Notes: generated from the sequence alone by a model not told the origin. 64,000 nt of DNA from Dugong dugon (GCA_030035585.1 CM057475.1:2613501-2677500), one strand, 5' to 3'. Shown: positions 11,801 through 24,879, numbered from the stretch's first letter. Made by a program: numbers and translations.

Positions 11801-14047
11801 TTTTCTTTTTTCTTTTGTCAGTTTGACCAATGGTTTGTCGATTTTGTTGATCCTTTCAAAGAACCAACTTTTGGTTTCGTTGATTCTATTGTTTTTCTAT
11901 TCTCTATTTCATTTACTTCTGCTCTGATCTTTATTATTTCCTTTTTTCTAGTGGCTGTGGGCTTTTTATTTCTGTTCTCTATTTGTTTGACGTGCGTAGT
12001 TAATGTTTTGATTTTGTCCCTTTCTTCTTTTTTGATGTGCACATCTATTGTTACAAATTGTCCTCTGAGGACTGCCTTTGCTGTGTCCCAAAGATTTTGG
12101 TATGATGTGTTTTTATTCTCGTTTGATTCTAGGAATTTTCTGATTCCATCTCTGATTTCTTGTATTACCCAGTGGTTTGTAAGCAGGGTGTTATTCAGTT
12201 TCCAGTTTTTGTTTTGTTTTTTTTTTTCTTGCTCCTCCTGTTGTTAATTTCTATCTTGATGGCACTGTGGTCAGAGAAGATACTTCGTATTATCTCAATG
12301 TTTTGTATTTTGTTGAGGGTTGCTCTGTGGCCTAAGATATGGTCTGTTCCAAAGAACGTTCCATGTGCTTTGGAAAAAAAATGTGTACTTTGCAGCTCCT
12401 GAATGGAGTGTTCTATATGTGTCTGTGAGGTCAAGTTGGCTGATAGTGCCCTTTAGGTCTTCTGTATCTTTGCTGAGTTTCTTTCTAGATGTTCTGTCCT
12501 TTACTGAGAGTAGTGTGTTGAAGTCTCCTACTATTATCTTGGAACTATCAATTTCTCTTTTCATTGCCGTTAGAGTATTTTGGAGCCCTGTCACTGGGTG
12601 GTTAGATGTTTATTATGGTTATGTCTTCATGTTGGATCATCCCTTTCATCACAATATAGTGTCCTTCTTTGTCTTTTAAGGTGGATTTTGTTTTAAAGTC
12701 TATTTTATCTGAGATGAGTACTGCGACTCCTGCTCTTTTTTGGTAGATGTTTGCTGGATACGTTTTTTTCCATCCTTTCATTTTTAATAAATTTATGTCT
12801 TTGTTTGTAAGTTGTGTCTTTTTTAGACAGCATACGATGGATAATGTTTTTTTTAATCCATTCTGTCACTCTCCATCTCTTTATGGGTGCATTTAGGCCA
12901 TTTACATTCAGTATAATTACTGATAGATGTGAGTTTACTGCTGTCATTTTGTAGTGCTTTTTTTTGTGGTGCTCATGTTTTCTTTGCTCCTCTTACTCTC
13001 CTGTGCTGAATTCCTTTTGTGGATTTTTTAAAAATTTCTTTTGTTTTAGAGATTTTGTTTTTAATGGTTCTTTATGCCTTTCTTCTTTATTTTGATGAGT
13101 TGGTTTGTTAACTTTCTTCGTGGCTACCTTGAAATTTACCCTCATCTTCCTAGGTTTGAACCAGTCTACTATTAGTTGGTATTGCCTTGCCTCACTCTCC
13201 ATTAGAAAGTTTTATACCTACACCATTTATTCCCTCCTTTATTGTTCTGATGTTGTTTTCATTTACAGATTAACCTCTCTGGTTTTCTGTGGTAATTCTT
13301 TTGGTTTTGGATAGTCCTTGAGAGTTCATGTCTTAGGTTGGTATATGGCTGGTACAATCCTTCATCCTAGATTCAGCCTGTGGTCTGATGTTGTTTGTTC
13401 TCAGATCGATCAACTCCGTTTAATAATTGCTGTACGTTTGGTTTGGTTTTTACATAGTCCCTGAACTTCTGATTATCTAGAAATGTCCTAATTTCATCAC
13501 CATATTTGAATGAAAGTTTTGCAGGATCGATTATTCTTGACTAGCAAATTTTTTCTTTCAAGGTTTTATATATGTTATCCCATTGCCTTCTTGCTTGCAG
13601 GGTTTCTGCTGAATAATCTGAACTTAGTCTTATTGTTTCTCCTCTGTGACTTTTTGTTTTACTTGAGCAGCTCTCAGGATTCTTCATCTGTCTTTGGTTT
13701 TAGCAGGTGTGATTATGATATGCCTTGGTGATTTTCTTTTGGGGTCTATCCTATATGGGGTTTGTTGAGCTTCTTGGAAGGTCAGCTTTTCGTATTTCAT
13801 AATATTGGAGAAGTTTTCTGTCAGTAGATCTTCAGTAATCCTGTGTTTTCTGTTTTTCCCATCATTCTGGAACGCTGATTACTTGAAAATTTTTGCTCTT
13901 GATTGATCCCACGTAATTCTCAGGGTTTCCTCATTCCTTTTTTGGAGTTTTCCTCAAACAGAGTTGTATTCAAATTTGTCTTCAATTTCACTTATCCTGT
14001 CCTTCCACCATTTCAAAGCTGCTCCTCAGCCTTTCTATGACACTGTC

Positions 14048-17000
14048 AAGACTTCCAGCAAAATGGCACTCTAGGCAGAAGCAGCACGCCATCCCTCCAC
14101 AGCAAAGATCCGAAAAACTAAGCCGAACAAAGAAAACAATCCTGAAACCCTAAAACCTCAAATGAAGAGATAAAGAACTCAGCCAAGCAACAAAAGGAGT
14201 GAGAAAACTGACAGAGAACGGAGAGCGAGGAGAGATTCATGCAGAGGTCCCCTACCAGCTAACGCAGCATGGATCCGCCATCTTGGACTCCTATAGGAGA
14301 CGAGCAAACGGGATATGAGAAAGCAGCTTCATGGAGCTTCCAGCGGGAGACAAAACAACTGGTAATTTGCGATATACGCTTTCCCACCCCCCACACTTCT
14401 TCACCCCCACTTGGCCTCCTCTGCTTCCCGCGGCCATGATCTCTTGTCCGGGAAACATCGGCTGCTTGGATTCCACACACCCGAATGGGCCGGCTCTCTG
14501 AGTGCCATTTGTTGGCTGCTGGTGTTGCTTTATTCCACTTCTTTTGATTTCTTCTTTACCTCTCACCACCTCCACCTCCTTTCGCTCAAATACCTGGCTG
14601 CGTGTGCCATCTTTGCTTCTTCCTGAGGGGCTGAAGAGCTCTGGTAATTTGTGATATACGCTTTCCCACTCCCAACCCTTCTTCACCCACACTCGGCCCC
14701 CTCTGCTTCCTGCAGACACAGTCTCTTGTCCGAGAAACACCGGCTGCTTGGATTCCACACACCCGAATGGGCCGGCTCTCTGAGTGCCATTTGTTGGCTG
14801 CTGGTGTTGCTTTATTCCGCTTCTTTTGATTTCTTCCTTACCTCTCACCACATCCCCCTCCTTTTGCTCAAATACCTGGCTCCATGCGCCACCTCTGCTT
14901 CTACCTGAGGGGCTGTGGAGCTCCGTTCGAGTGTAGAGCTGCTTCCTGGTGTGGGCTGCTGCGTTGGTGGGATCCTGGGGCTTTTGTTCATTTGTTTGTT
15001 TTGAATTGTTTGTTTTCTTTTCCTTTTCTTGAGTTGGGAGCCCTTTCTGGCCAGGTGGTGCTGCGTGGCAAGGAGACCAACCCCTCAGCTTGTACAGACG
15101 TGCAGAGGAAACCCTGAGAGCATTTTTTTCACGTTGGTTTTTTTTTTTCTTTTTTGTTCTGTTTTTTTGGGGGCCTTTCTTGTTCTTTTTTTTTTTTTTT
15201 TTTGCTTTCTTTTTCCGCTTTTTCCCTTTTTGTCTTTCTTCATTTCTCAGTTTCTCATCTCTCTATATCTTCCTTCTCTTTCTGTTCCCTGAATACCTGG
15301 CATTGTATACCTCTATGCCTTCTCACCAGGCAGTACTGCAACATCTGAGAGCAACTTCCCCAGACCTCATAGCTGCACCGGTGGGATCCCTGGGAACTTT
15401 GCGGTTCTTTAACCTTTCTGATTTTAATTTATTCATTCTTTTCTTTTCTTCCTCTTCCCGTCTTTTTCTTCATTTCATAGTCTCTCATCTCTCCACTCCA
15501 ATGACAAGCTCCCCTAGCACTCTTTTTTGTTTGTTTGTTTGTTTTTGGCTCCTGTTCCTCTCTCATCTCTCCCATATCCATCTTAGCTCCACACATAACA
15601 ATCTCCCTGCTACATCCTGCCTACCTGCAACACGTGCTTAATATCACACCACCAAGCAGCACAGGCACTGCCTACTGGAACCTGCCCTGCACTGATTACC
15701 GACCCGCCCTGGTGGCTGTAGTAAGTGCCACAAACAACCCGTCCCAGTAACTCCTCTTCAGCTAGACCTGCCATGCCGTACCATATCTGAGTGACTGACC
15801 CTGCCAATTGGAGAAGGAGGTGAAAAGTATTGTTCCCACAGACGAGCAAACAAGAAACAACACATAGTCCGCCTGCTCAGACATAATCAAATTTTTCAAA
15901 AAAAGGGACAAAACAAACAAATCTACAATCAATAAACGAGAAAAATAACTACTGAATGCCCCGAAGGCAGCAGACAATATTAAAACATTTACAAAAACAG
16001 GATGGTTCCAGTAGGTGTCCAAAATAAAACACCAGATGACTTTCTAGTGGAAGAAAATGCACTAGACCTACCTGATAGGGAATTAAAATCTCTAATACTC
16101 AGACTTCTCCAAGAGCTGAGGCAAAAAGCTGACAAAACTGAGGACAAAATAGACAAATTAATGGAAAATACAGACAAAAAATTCAAAGAATTCAGGAAGA
16201 TGGTGCAGGAACAAAATGCCAAAATAAATTCACAACTAGAAATTATACAAAGACAACAATTAGAAATCCAAAAGATAAACAACAAGATTTCAGAAATGGA
16301 CGGTGTCATAGAAGGGCTGAGAAGCAGATCTGAAATGGTGGAAAAGAGGATCAGTGGAATTGAAGACAAACACTTGGATACAACTGTTTCAGGAAAACTC
16401 AGAAAAAAGAACAAAGAAAAATGAAGAGACCCTGAGAATTATGTGGGATACAATCAAAAGCAAAAATTTATGAGGGATTTGAATTCCAGAACAGTGGGAG
16501 AAAACAGAAAACACAGAGAGGATCATTGAAGAACTGCTGCCAGAAAACTTCCCCAATATCATGAAAGATGAAAAGCTGGCCATCCAAGAAGCTCAACGAA
16601 CCCCATATAGGAGAGACCCCAAAAGAAAATCACCAAGGCATATCATAATCACACTTGCCAAAACCAAAGACAAACAAAGACTCCTGAGAGCACCTCGTGC
16701 AAAACAAGAAGTCACATACAGAGAAGAAACAATAAGACTAAGCTCAGATTATTTGGCAGAAACCATGCAGGCAAGAAGGCAATGGGATGACATATATAAA
16801 ACCTTGAAAGAAAAAAATTGCCAGCCAAGAATAATATATCCTGCAAAACTCTCATTCAAATATGATGGTGAAATTAGGGTATTTCCAGATAAACTGAAAT
16901 TAAGGGAATATTGAAAAGTCAAACCAAACTTACAAGAATTATTAAAGGGAGTTCTTGGAACTGAGGACAAACAACTTCAGCTCACAGGCAGAATCTAGGA

Positions 17001-18602
17001 TGCAGGATCATACCAGCCAGATACCAATCTAGGAAATGATCTCTTGAGGACTATCCAAAACCAAAAGAAATACAACAGGGTATCAGAACAGTTAATCAGT
17101 AAATGACAACAACATCAAAACAATAAAAGAGGGAATGAACGGCATAGGTACAGAACCTTCTAATGGAGAGGAAGGCAAACCGATACCAAGTAATGGTAGA
17201 ATGCTTCAAACTTAGAAAGATAAGGGTAAAATTCATGGTAACCACAAAGAAAGTTAACAGACATACCTATAAAAAAAAGATGAAAAACATAAAAGGCTCC
17301 GCAAAAACAAAACCTACAAAAACAAAATGAAAAAAAAATCCACAAACAAAAGTAACTCAGCACAAGAGAGTAAGAAGAACAATGAAAACTTGAGCACCAC
17401 CAAAAAAACACTACAAAATTACAACAAAGTCACATCTATCAAGAATCACACTGAATGTAAATGGACTCAATGCACCCATAAAGAGATGGAGAGTGACAGA
17501 ATGGACAAGAAAACAGGATACATCAATATGCTGTCTACAAGAAACACACCTTAGAAACAAAGATGTGAATTTATTAAAAGTCAAAGGTTGGAAAAAAAAT
17601 ACATCAATCTAACAACTACTGAAAGAGAGCAGGAGTGGCAATTCTAATCTCAGATAAAATAGACTTTAAAACAAAACCCACCATAAAAGACAAAGAAGGA
17701 CACTATATAATGATTAAGGGGATGATCCATCATGAAGACATAACCATAATAAACTTCTACACACCCAATGACAGGGCTCCAAGATACATAAAACAAACTC
17801 TAACAACACTGAAAATAGAAATTGACAGTTCCACAATAATAGTAGGAGACTTCAACACACCACCCTCAGTAAAGGACACAACAACTAAGAAGAAACTCAG
17901 CAAAGATACAGAAGACCTAAAGGGCACAATCAGCCAACTTGACCTCATAGACATATATAGAACAATCCATCCAACTGCTGCAAAGTACACATTCTTTTCC
18001 AATGCACATGGAACGTTCTCCAGAATAGACCACATCTTAGGCCACAGAGCAATCCTCAACAAGATCCAAAACGTTGAGATAATTCAAAGTATCTTCTCTG
18101 ACCACAATGCCATCAAGGTAGAAATTAACAATAGAAAGAGCAAGGAAAAAAAATCAATGACATGGAAACTGAATAATACCCTGCTTACACATCACAGGGT
18201 AATAGAAGAAATCAGAGATAGAATCAAAAAATTCCTAGAATCAAATGAGAATGAAAACACATCATAACAAAACCTCTGGGACGCAGCAAAGGCAGTCCTC
18301 AGAGGACAATTTATAGCAATAGATGCACATATCAAAAAAGAAGAAAGGGACAAAATCAAAACATGAACTACAGAACTCAAACAAATAGAAAGAGAACAGC
18401 AAAAACAGCCCACAGCCACTGGAAGAAAGGAAATAGTAAAGATGAGAGCAGAAATAGAGAGCAGAAAAACAATAGAATCAACAAAACCAAAAGTTGGTTC
18501 TTTGAAAGAATCAACAAAATCGACAAACCACTGGCCAGACTGACAAAACAGGAGACAACACAAATAACCCAAATAAGAAATGAAATGGGGAACATTATAA
18601 CA
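14048..18602 (+). mobile_element. Nested plus-strand L1, complete at 5' but cut at 3'
   Basis: Begins at the L1 5' terminus (GACTTCCAGCAAAATGGCAC), with about 1.95 kb of 5' UTR. ORF1 starts at 16002 (MVPVGVQNKTPDDF...) with a coiled-coil rich in Q, K and E, broken near 16424 and continuing at 16561-16914 with the RNA-binding C-terminal part. ORF2 begins near 17.4 kb; its endonuclease domain shows IIVGDFNTP and SDHNAIKVEINN (17635-18267). The element stops in early ORF2, without reverse transcriptase, 3' UTR or A-tail. It is flanked by GACACTGTC (14039-14047) and GACATTGTC (18603-18611), and interrupts ORF1 of the host L1. Confidence 0.85.
14361..14925 (+). repeat. Two tandem 5' UTR modules of the nested L1
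   Basis: GGTAATTTGCGATATACGCT at 14361 recurs as GGTAATTTGTGATATACGCT at 14643, and the following sequence (CGGCTGCTTGGATTCCACAC, GGCCGGCTCTCTGAGTGCCA) is repeated at the same 282-nt offset. The host L1 has one such module. Confidence 0.9.
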
Positions 18603-20754
18603 GACATTGTCCATTTCTGAAATCTTGTATATCTTTTGATTTCTAATTGTTGCTTTTGTATGGTTTCTAGTTATGGATTTGTTTTGGCATTTTGTTCCTG
18701 TATCATTTTCTTGAATTCTTCCATTTTTTTGTCTATTTTCCATGAAGTTAGTCTGCCTTTTTCATGAATTTTTCTATTTTTCCTCATTTTTGTCTGCTTT
18801 TTGCTTGAACTCTTGGATAGCTCTGAATATTAGATACGTGAATTCCCTATCTGGTAGTTCTAGTGCCTTTCCTTCTACTTGCAAGTCATCTGGTGTTTTA
18901 TTTTGGATGCCTACCAGAACCATCTTGTCCTTTTTTAAAATATGTTTTGATATTGTCTGCTGTCTTCAGTATTTTCCTCATTTTTTGATTGTAGATTTGT
19001 TTGTTTCATCCTGCTTTTTTGTTTTCTCTGGTTATGTCTGAGCAGGCAGGCTGTGCGTTCTTTGTTGTTTGCTCATCTGTGGGCATGATACTTTTCACCT
19101 CCTTGTGCAATAGGCAGGGCCAGTCGCTCAGCTATGGTGCAGCAGCACAGGTTTAGGTGAAGGGGAGTTGCTGGGATGGGTTGTTTTTGGCACATTGTAG
19201 AGCTGACAGTGTGGGGTAGGAATCAGTGCAGGGGAGGTTCTGGTAGGCCGTTCCTGGGCTGCTTGGGGGTGTGATGTTCAGTATACTGTGCAGGTAGGCA
19301 GGAAGGAGGGGGGAGATTGTGATGTGTAGAGCTAAGGTGGGTATGGGAAAGAAGAAAGAGAAACAGGAGCCAGAAACAAAGAAAACAAAAAAGAGTGCTA
19401 AGTGAGCTTGCTGTTGGAGTAGAGATGAGAAAGTGAGAAATGGAGAAAAACAAAAATTAAAAAAAAAGGGTAAAAGGAAAAAAATAAAGTTTAGGGGAAA
19501 AAAAAGAAAATCCCCCAGGGATATCACCAGTGCGGCTGCAAAGACTGGGGAAGTGGCTTCCAGGCTGCAAAGTACAGCCTAGCTAGAAGAAATAGAAGTG
19601 TCACACAGTGCCAGGTATTCAGAAGACAAGAAGAGAAGGTAAGTATAGAAAGACAAGAAACTGAGAAATGAAAAAAGACAAAAAGGGAAAAAGAGAAAAA
19701 CGAAAACAAATGAAAACACAAAATAAAGAAAACAAAAAAACAGACAAACAAAAAAGAATAATGAAATGCTCCCAGGGATCCCACATCGTGGCTGCGTAGA
19801 CTAAGTAGCTCCCAAGCTGCACAGTATAGCCCGACTAGAAAGGGATCCCAAGCCACGAAAAGAAGAAGAAAACAAAGAAATAGAACAAATAAAAACAAAC
19901 AAAAAAAGCACCAGGGGTCCCACCAACGTGGTGATGCAGTCCAGGAAACAGTTTCACAGTCGAGCGGTGTTTCACAGCTTTTCAAGAAGCAGCAAAGATG
20001 GCACACGGAGCCAGGTATTTGAGAGAAAGGAGGGGGAGGTGGTGAGCAGTATGGAAGAAACCAAAAGAAGCGGAAAAAAAAATACCAGCAACAAAGAAAT
20101 GGCACCCAAGGAGTTGGCCAGTGTGGGCGGGTGGAATTCAAGTGGCAAAGGGCTAAAGCCGGTGCATCACGGCCAATAGACTGTGGCTGCAGGAAGCAGA
20201 GGATACAGCGTGGCAGTGAAGAAGGGCAGGGGGTGGGAAAGCATATATCACTAGTTACCAGTTGTTCTGTCACCTGCTGGGAGCTCCGTGAAACTGCTTT
20301 CCCATACTCCCTTTTCCCCAATCTCTGACTGGAGTCGAAGATGGTGAATCCTTGCTGTGTTAGCTGATAGGGGACCTCTACACGTATCTCTCCTTGCTCT
20401 CTGTTCTCTGTCAGTTTCTTATTCCATCTGGTGCTTGGCTGAGTTGTTTATCTCTTCATTTGATGCTTAGGATTTCAGGACTGACGTTTGTCTGTTTGAC
20501 TTAGTTTTTCAGGTCTTTTCTGTGGAGGGATGGCATGGTGCTTCTGTCTATAGCACCATGTTGGCTGGAAGTCCTATCACTGTATTTTTAATAGCTACAT
20601 CTTTTTCTTTTGTATGATCCACCATAATTTATCTAATCAATTTTCTGTCATATATTTGGTAAGTAACTTTTTTTTCTTACTATTCTTAATAATTTTATAA
20701 TGACTATTTTTTCACAGTTTTCAGTTGGAGTTACCGAATATTTCCTTAGGATAA

Positions 20755-20968
20755 ACCAAAACCAAACCCAATGCCGCTGTCTAACTGATTCTGACTCAGA
20801 GTGACCCTGCAGGACAGAGCAGAACCTCCCCATAGGGTTTTTCCAAGGCTGTAAATCTTTCTGGGAGCAGACTGCCACACCTTTTCCCATGGAGCAGCTG
20901 GTGGGTTCAAACTGCTGACATTTTGGTTAGCAGCTGAGTGCTTAACCACTGTCCAACCAGAGCCACTC
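20755..20968 (-). repeat. Afrotherian tRNA-derived SINE
   Basis: Reverse copy running from AACCAAACCCAATGCCGCTG to AACCACTGTCCAACCAGAGC. It lies just outside the L1 5' end. Confidence 0.9.
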
Positions 20969-21523
20969 CTTCCTAAGGATACCTAAAAATGAATGACTAC
21001 TTCTGAAAATGTTTAAGGCCCATTGATTCAAGCAACCAAAATGTTTTCCAGAAAAACTATATCAATCATACCTCTATCTATCTTTAAAGCATGAGAGTCT
21101 TTCTCACTACAAATATTGCCTCATTTTCAGGATGGGAGATGAATGAATCCCTGAACGTTTAAAAAAAGAACCAATAGAATGGACGGAGACTAGATATTAT
21201 AGATCAGGGAGACAATGAATGAATATAAAGTCCAAACAGATGGTACAAGAACAATGTAGGTAAAATGTAGGAAAAAATAGAGTACAGGTAAGGTCAATGT
21301 GAATGGGAAAGAATTCACATTCTTTCACAGACCTTCTGAAGATGCAGAAGGGAGAGTAAGTGAATAGATAACAGGCAAAATAGTATGCGGAAGGTATCCT
21401 AGAAGCCCCAGCTTTCTCCACAGATTAGAGAACTTCAAAGAGCACTCCCTGAATGGTACTTTAAAAGGGACTCCTCTTCTATGGATTAGCCTGGGCTTGT
21501 AAACTGCAATGATGCCTAGCTGC
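20969..21523. other. ZNF239 intron, unassigned
   Basis: Sequence between a SINE and the KRAB-B relic. No clear repeat family or coding signal. Confidence 0.35.
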
Positions 21524-21592
21524 CTGATTCTCTCCGGAGTTCATTCTCTATTGTATAATAATCTTTATCTTGCTCCAACTGAAGGATCACAA
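21524..21592 (-). pseudogene. ZNF239: Decayed KRAB-B exon of ZNF239
   Basis: About 300 nt downstream of KRAB-A on the minus strand, after an acceptor-like CCCTATGTTTTTCCCAG, the sequence reads VILQLEQDKDYYTIENELRR in the phase expected for a KRAB-B exon. It aligns well with the usual B-box core VISQLEQGKEPW..E.E..R. The first seven or so codons of a normal 96-nt B exon are missing, because an in-frame TGA lies upstream. The 3' end has only a GC dinucleotide (TCAG|GCAGCT) and then an in-frame TAG, with no GT donor. I infer a dead exon that KRAB-A now skips by joining directly to the finger exon. Confidence 0.6.
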
Positions 21593-21875
21593 CTGGGAAA
21601 AACATAGGGATTAGGTGATTATGTGGAAAGCAAAATCAGTCCCAAACTCTGGCATATTAGGGACAAACCAGGTATAGTTTCTGAGACAGCTTACATAAAG
21701 CTACCATTGTCCAGTTCTCCAGTTCTTACCAAATAAAATTCTTTAGCTGCTTAGAAACATCCTTTTGTGCCAAAAAAGGAATTAGGAAACTCTGATACCT
21801 GAACCACAACCTCTGGGGCCCCATCACTATTTGAAAATGAGGAAACAGACTCCAGTGGGTAGGTGTCCAGGCTTA

Positions 21876-22013
<138 letters not shown>

Positions 22014-22955
22014 CTAAAACATTAAGCACATTCTTCCTCATCCACCAACTATCCACACAAATACTATGGAAGAAAGGTGACAATGGTAGCACTGGGAAAT
22101 TTAAGAAGGGTCTATACGAAGCATGCAGTTCAGGGATCTGCATGACCAGAAAATCTTTCCTTTCTTGTCTACTTTGCAACTTCCATCTGAATCCTTTCCC
22201 TTCTGCCCATAACTTGTCCAAGATCAAGCTATCCAGCTACTGAGTCTTCTTGTCACTGTCATCTCATGATCATTGTTTAGATGCCCCTTCCACCCCATTC
22301 CTATCATTATCCTGACAACCTCAACAGCCAAGAGAACAAGTTACTCCCACTCTAACCTCACATTTCTTAATCTCCACAGTGCCATTTCATTAAACTCCAA
22401 TAACCATAATCAGGGCCATTTCACTATGTGGAACCACTCTGCTTTTGAAATATTAATCTCTTAATATCCTGTATCTTAAAAATATCTTCCTATTCTTTAT
22501 GTTCTTCCTCTTCCACCATACCTGCGCCATCAAGATCAGCATCCTTTAACCCTTCCTCTTTTTTTTCTCCTGGCCACACTACATTTTTTACCTTAAGCTT
22601 TTCCCTCATCATATCAATCATATGCCTTCTCTTCTTAACTAAGTCATTGAAAATTTCAGAAAAAATAAAATTGTGTGTGCACGTGTATACACACAAACCC
22701 ACAACTACAAAATACTCTTCTTAGGTATTCCCATGAACTCCCTTGGTTTACAATGCCATTGATTCCTAAATATTTATTTCCAGCCCTAACCTTTCCCCTC
22801 AACTACAGACTCATATATCCAACCTTCCATCTAACATCTGCACTTGTCTACAAGGAACTTAAAACTTAACAGGCCTTAAACAGAACTCTTGCCCCACCCC
22901 CAACAATCCTCAGCAATATCTGCTCTCCCCTATTCCTCCCTATTTCAGTAAATAG
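22014..22955. other. ZNF239 intron upstream of KRAB-A
   Basis: Pyrimidine-rich sequence with no confident feature. The right part may be a diverged continuation of the L2 that follows. Confidence 0.3.
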
Positions 22956-23748
22956 CTGCATGACCCACCTAATCACTCAAGCCAAAACCCTAGAAGTCAT
23001 TTTTATTCTCTTCCCTTTGCCTCACATTTAATCCATCACCAAGTCCTATCAACTCTACATCTAAAACACATCTGAATTGATCCACTTCTCTCTACCACCC
23101 ACTATTATCACTATGAGTTCCAGCCATCCTTATCTCTTACCCACACCAACCTCCTGATTTGTCTCTGTATCCACTCTTGCTCCCCTGCACAATGAATTTG
23201 CCACATAGCAGCCAGGGTGATCTTTTAAAACACAAGTAAGATCAGGCATGAAACTCTCCAAACGCTTTTCAATACACATCGACTAAAATCCAAACTCTTC
23301 ACTCTGGCCAGCAAGACTTACAGATCCAGTTCCTGCTGCCTCTCCAAATCCAGCTTGTGTCATTCCTCTTTGACTTACCACATTTGGCCTCAGTGGTCTT
23401 GCAGGTCCTAGAATCTTATCAGACTCATCCCTAATTTAGTGCCTTTGCAGTAGCTGTCCCCTTTGCCAAGAATGTTCTTTTTCCAGATCTTCACATGCTT
23501 GGTTCCTTCTTATCATTCAAGTCTCAAATGAAATGTCACCTCAGAAAAGCAATTTCCACAGTAGCATCCAGTAACTATCACTTCTCCCTATTTTAATTCT
23601 TCATACTGCTTATGCCTTATCACATTTTCTTGTTTATTTTTGCTATCTTATTGTCTGTCTCTCCTCGTTAAAAGTTCACTAAGAACAATGCTGTCTGATT
23701 TGTTCACTGCTGCATCCCCAAGGCCTCAAGCAGATTCAGCCACATAAA
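22956..23748 (+). repeat. L2 LINE 3' portion
   Basis: Long L2 match in sense order: AAGTCATTTTTATTCTCTTC, ACCAAGTCCTATCAACTCTA, CAGCCAGGGTGATCTTTTAA, GTGCCTTTGCAGTAGCTGTC, TCTCAAATGAAATGTCACCT, TTCACTGCTGCATCCCCAAG. Confidence 0.85.
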
Positions 23749-23941
23749 AACTGCCAGACTCATTGCTGTCAGTTCCAACTTATAGTGACCCACAGGGTTT
23801 CCAAGGCTGTAAATCTTTACAGAAGCAGACTGCCACATCTTTCTCCTGGGGAGCGGCTGGTAGGTTCAAACTGCCAACATTTCAGTTAAGCTGCTCAACA
23901 TTTCAGCTGAGTGCTTAACCACTGCACCACCAGAGCTCCTG
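23749..23941 (-). repeat. Afrotherian tRNA-derived SINE
   Basis: Reverse copy from CTGCCAGACTCATTGCTGTC to CACTGCACCACCAGAGCTCC. It interrupts the tail of the L2. Confidence 0.9.
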
Positions 23942-24879
23942 AGCCACATAAAAGGAGTTTAAATATTCAGTTAACTTCAGAGAGAGTCTGGTTCCCTCTA
24001 GGGTTCAACTGTATAGAGCAGCACTTCTCAAACCACCTTTGGTGCAGGACCAGTTTTTGATCTTTTAAATTTCTAATGTCACAGACTGTTACCTTTGTAA
24101 AATAAATTACTAGAAAATAAAAACCCAGACATATAAAATATCAATGCCAATATTTTAATGATTAAATTCAATAGGCAAAAAATTACTATTATATTGCTGT
24201 AAATTTTTAAATGCTGACTCCACTTCTGTAATTATTTCTTTGCACACTGGTTATCAGTCAGTTTGTGGACTGACACCACCAACAGACCACAGCACACCTT
24301 GCAGCTCACAGTGATAGAATATACACAAAACAACTGAATCAAATGAAGCCAAAGAAGCACCCACTAACCTTTAGAAGGCAGAGCTGTCTCATAAATCAGA
24401 TTAGCTAAAACAGCTTAGGCCTGAGGCTGAAGAGGCACCGCTCACTCCTTTCTCACTAAGTGGACTGCCCTACAGGAATGACATGATTTACTTAAATAGT
24501 CACAAATGGAGAAGTAAAAATGAGGGGAGTGATAGGTTCTCCCCAACCTCTCTTTTCAAGGTCACGGGTTTCCACTGTGTCTGAGGAAGAGTGATGAAAG
24601 ACTGGCCAAAAGGAACCTGCAAGTCCCTGAGTAAAGGTGAGAGTAAGAAGTGGAGGTTCCTGCCTTGGAGCTCCATATACACACCCCTTAATAAACATGG
24701 CTCATTGAATACCAAGCAACTGGATTAGCTACTCTTCTCAACCAAATTTTCTCTTCCCTACCTCAGAGAAAAAGGTCTCTTTCTATCCAATGCTAATTTC
24801 TCCTTAGGCATTCTAAATCCAATCCCTTCCTCTCTCTTTTGTGTTACTCTATTATTTTTTTTCTCCTATATTTTTAATT
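23942..24879. other. ZNF239 intron, unassigned
   Basis: Includes a block at 24020-24310 that starts AGCACTTCTCAAACCACCTT and may be a hAT-type DNA transposon remnant. I cannot identify the family or its ends. Confidence 0.3.

Larger units (their letters stand above)
7757..20574 (-). mobile_element. Full-length L1 in minus orientation, split by two nested insertions
   Basis: The minus strand reads 5' UTR and the start of ORF1 (20574-18612). It then jumps across a nested plus-strand L1 to the rest of ORF1 (14047 leftward) and ORF2: endonuclease start near 12947 (LSVIILNVNGLNAP), reverse transcriptase near 11.2-10.9 kb, C-terminus near 9.2 kb. It ends with a long 3' UTR interrupted by an LTR at 8377-8851. 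Both reading frames carry several stops and frameshifts, so it is inactive. The outer edges share TATCAC..TGTATTT-like words (7736-7752 and 20575-20588), a possible diverged target-site duplication. It lies inside the ZNF239 intron in the same orientation as the gene. Confidence 0.85.

Noticed and set aside
11627..12247. 206-codon plus-strand frame, membrane-like
   Set aside because: Antisense of L1 ORF2; hydrophobicity arises from T-rich antisense sequence.
15090..15641. 183-codon phenylalanine-rich frame
   Set aside because: It lies in L1 5' UTR T-runs; low-complexity, not a gene.
17635..18267. 210-codon frame with endonuclease motifs as a host gene
   Set aside because: It is the ORF2 endonuclease of the nested L1.
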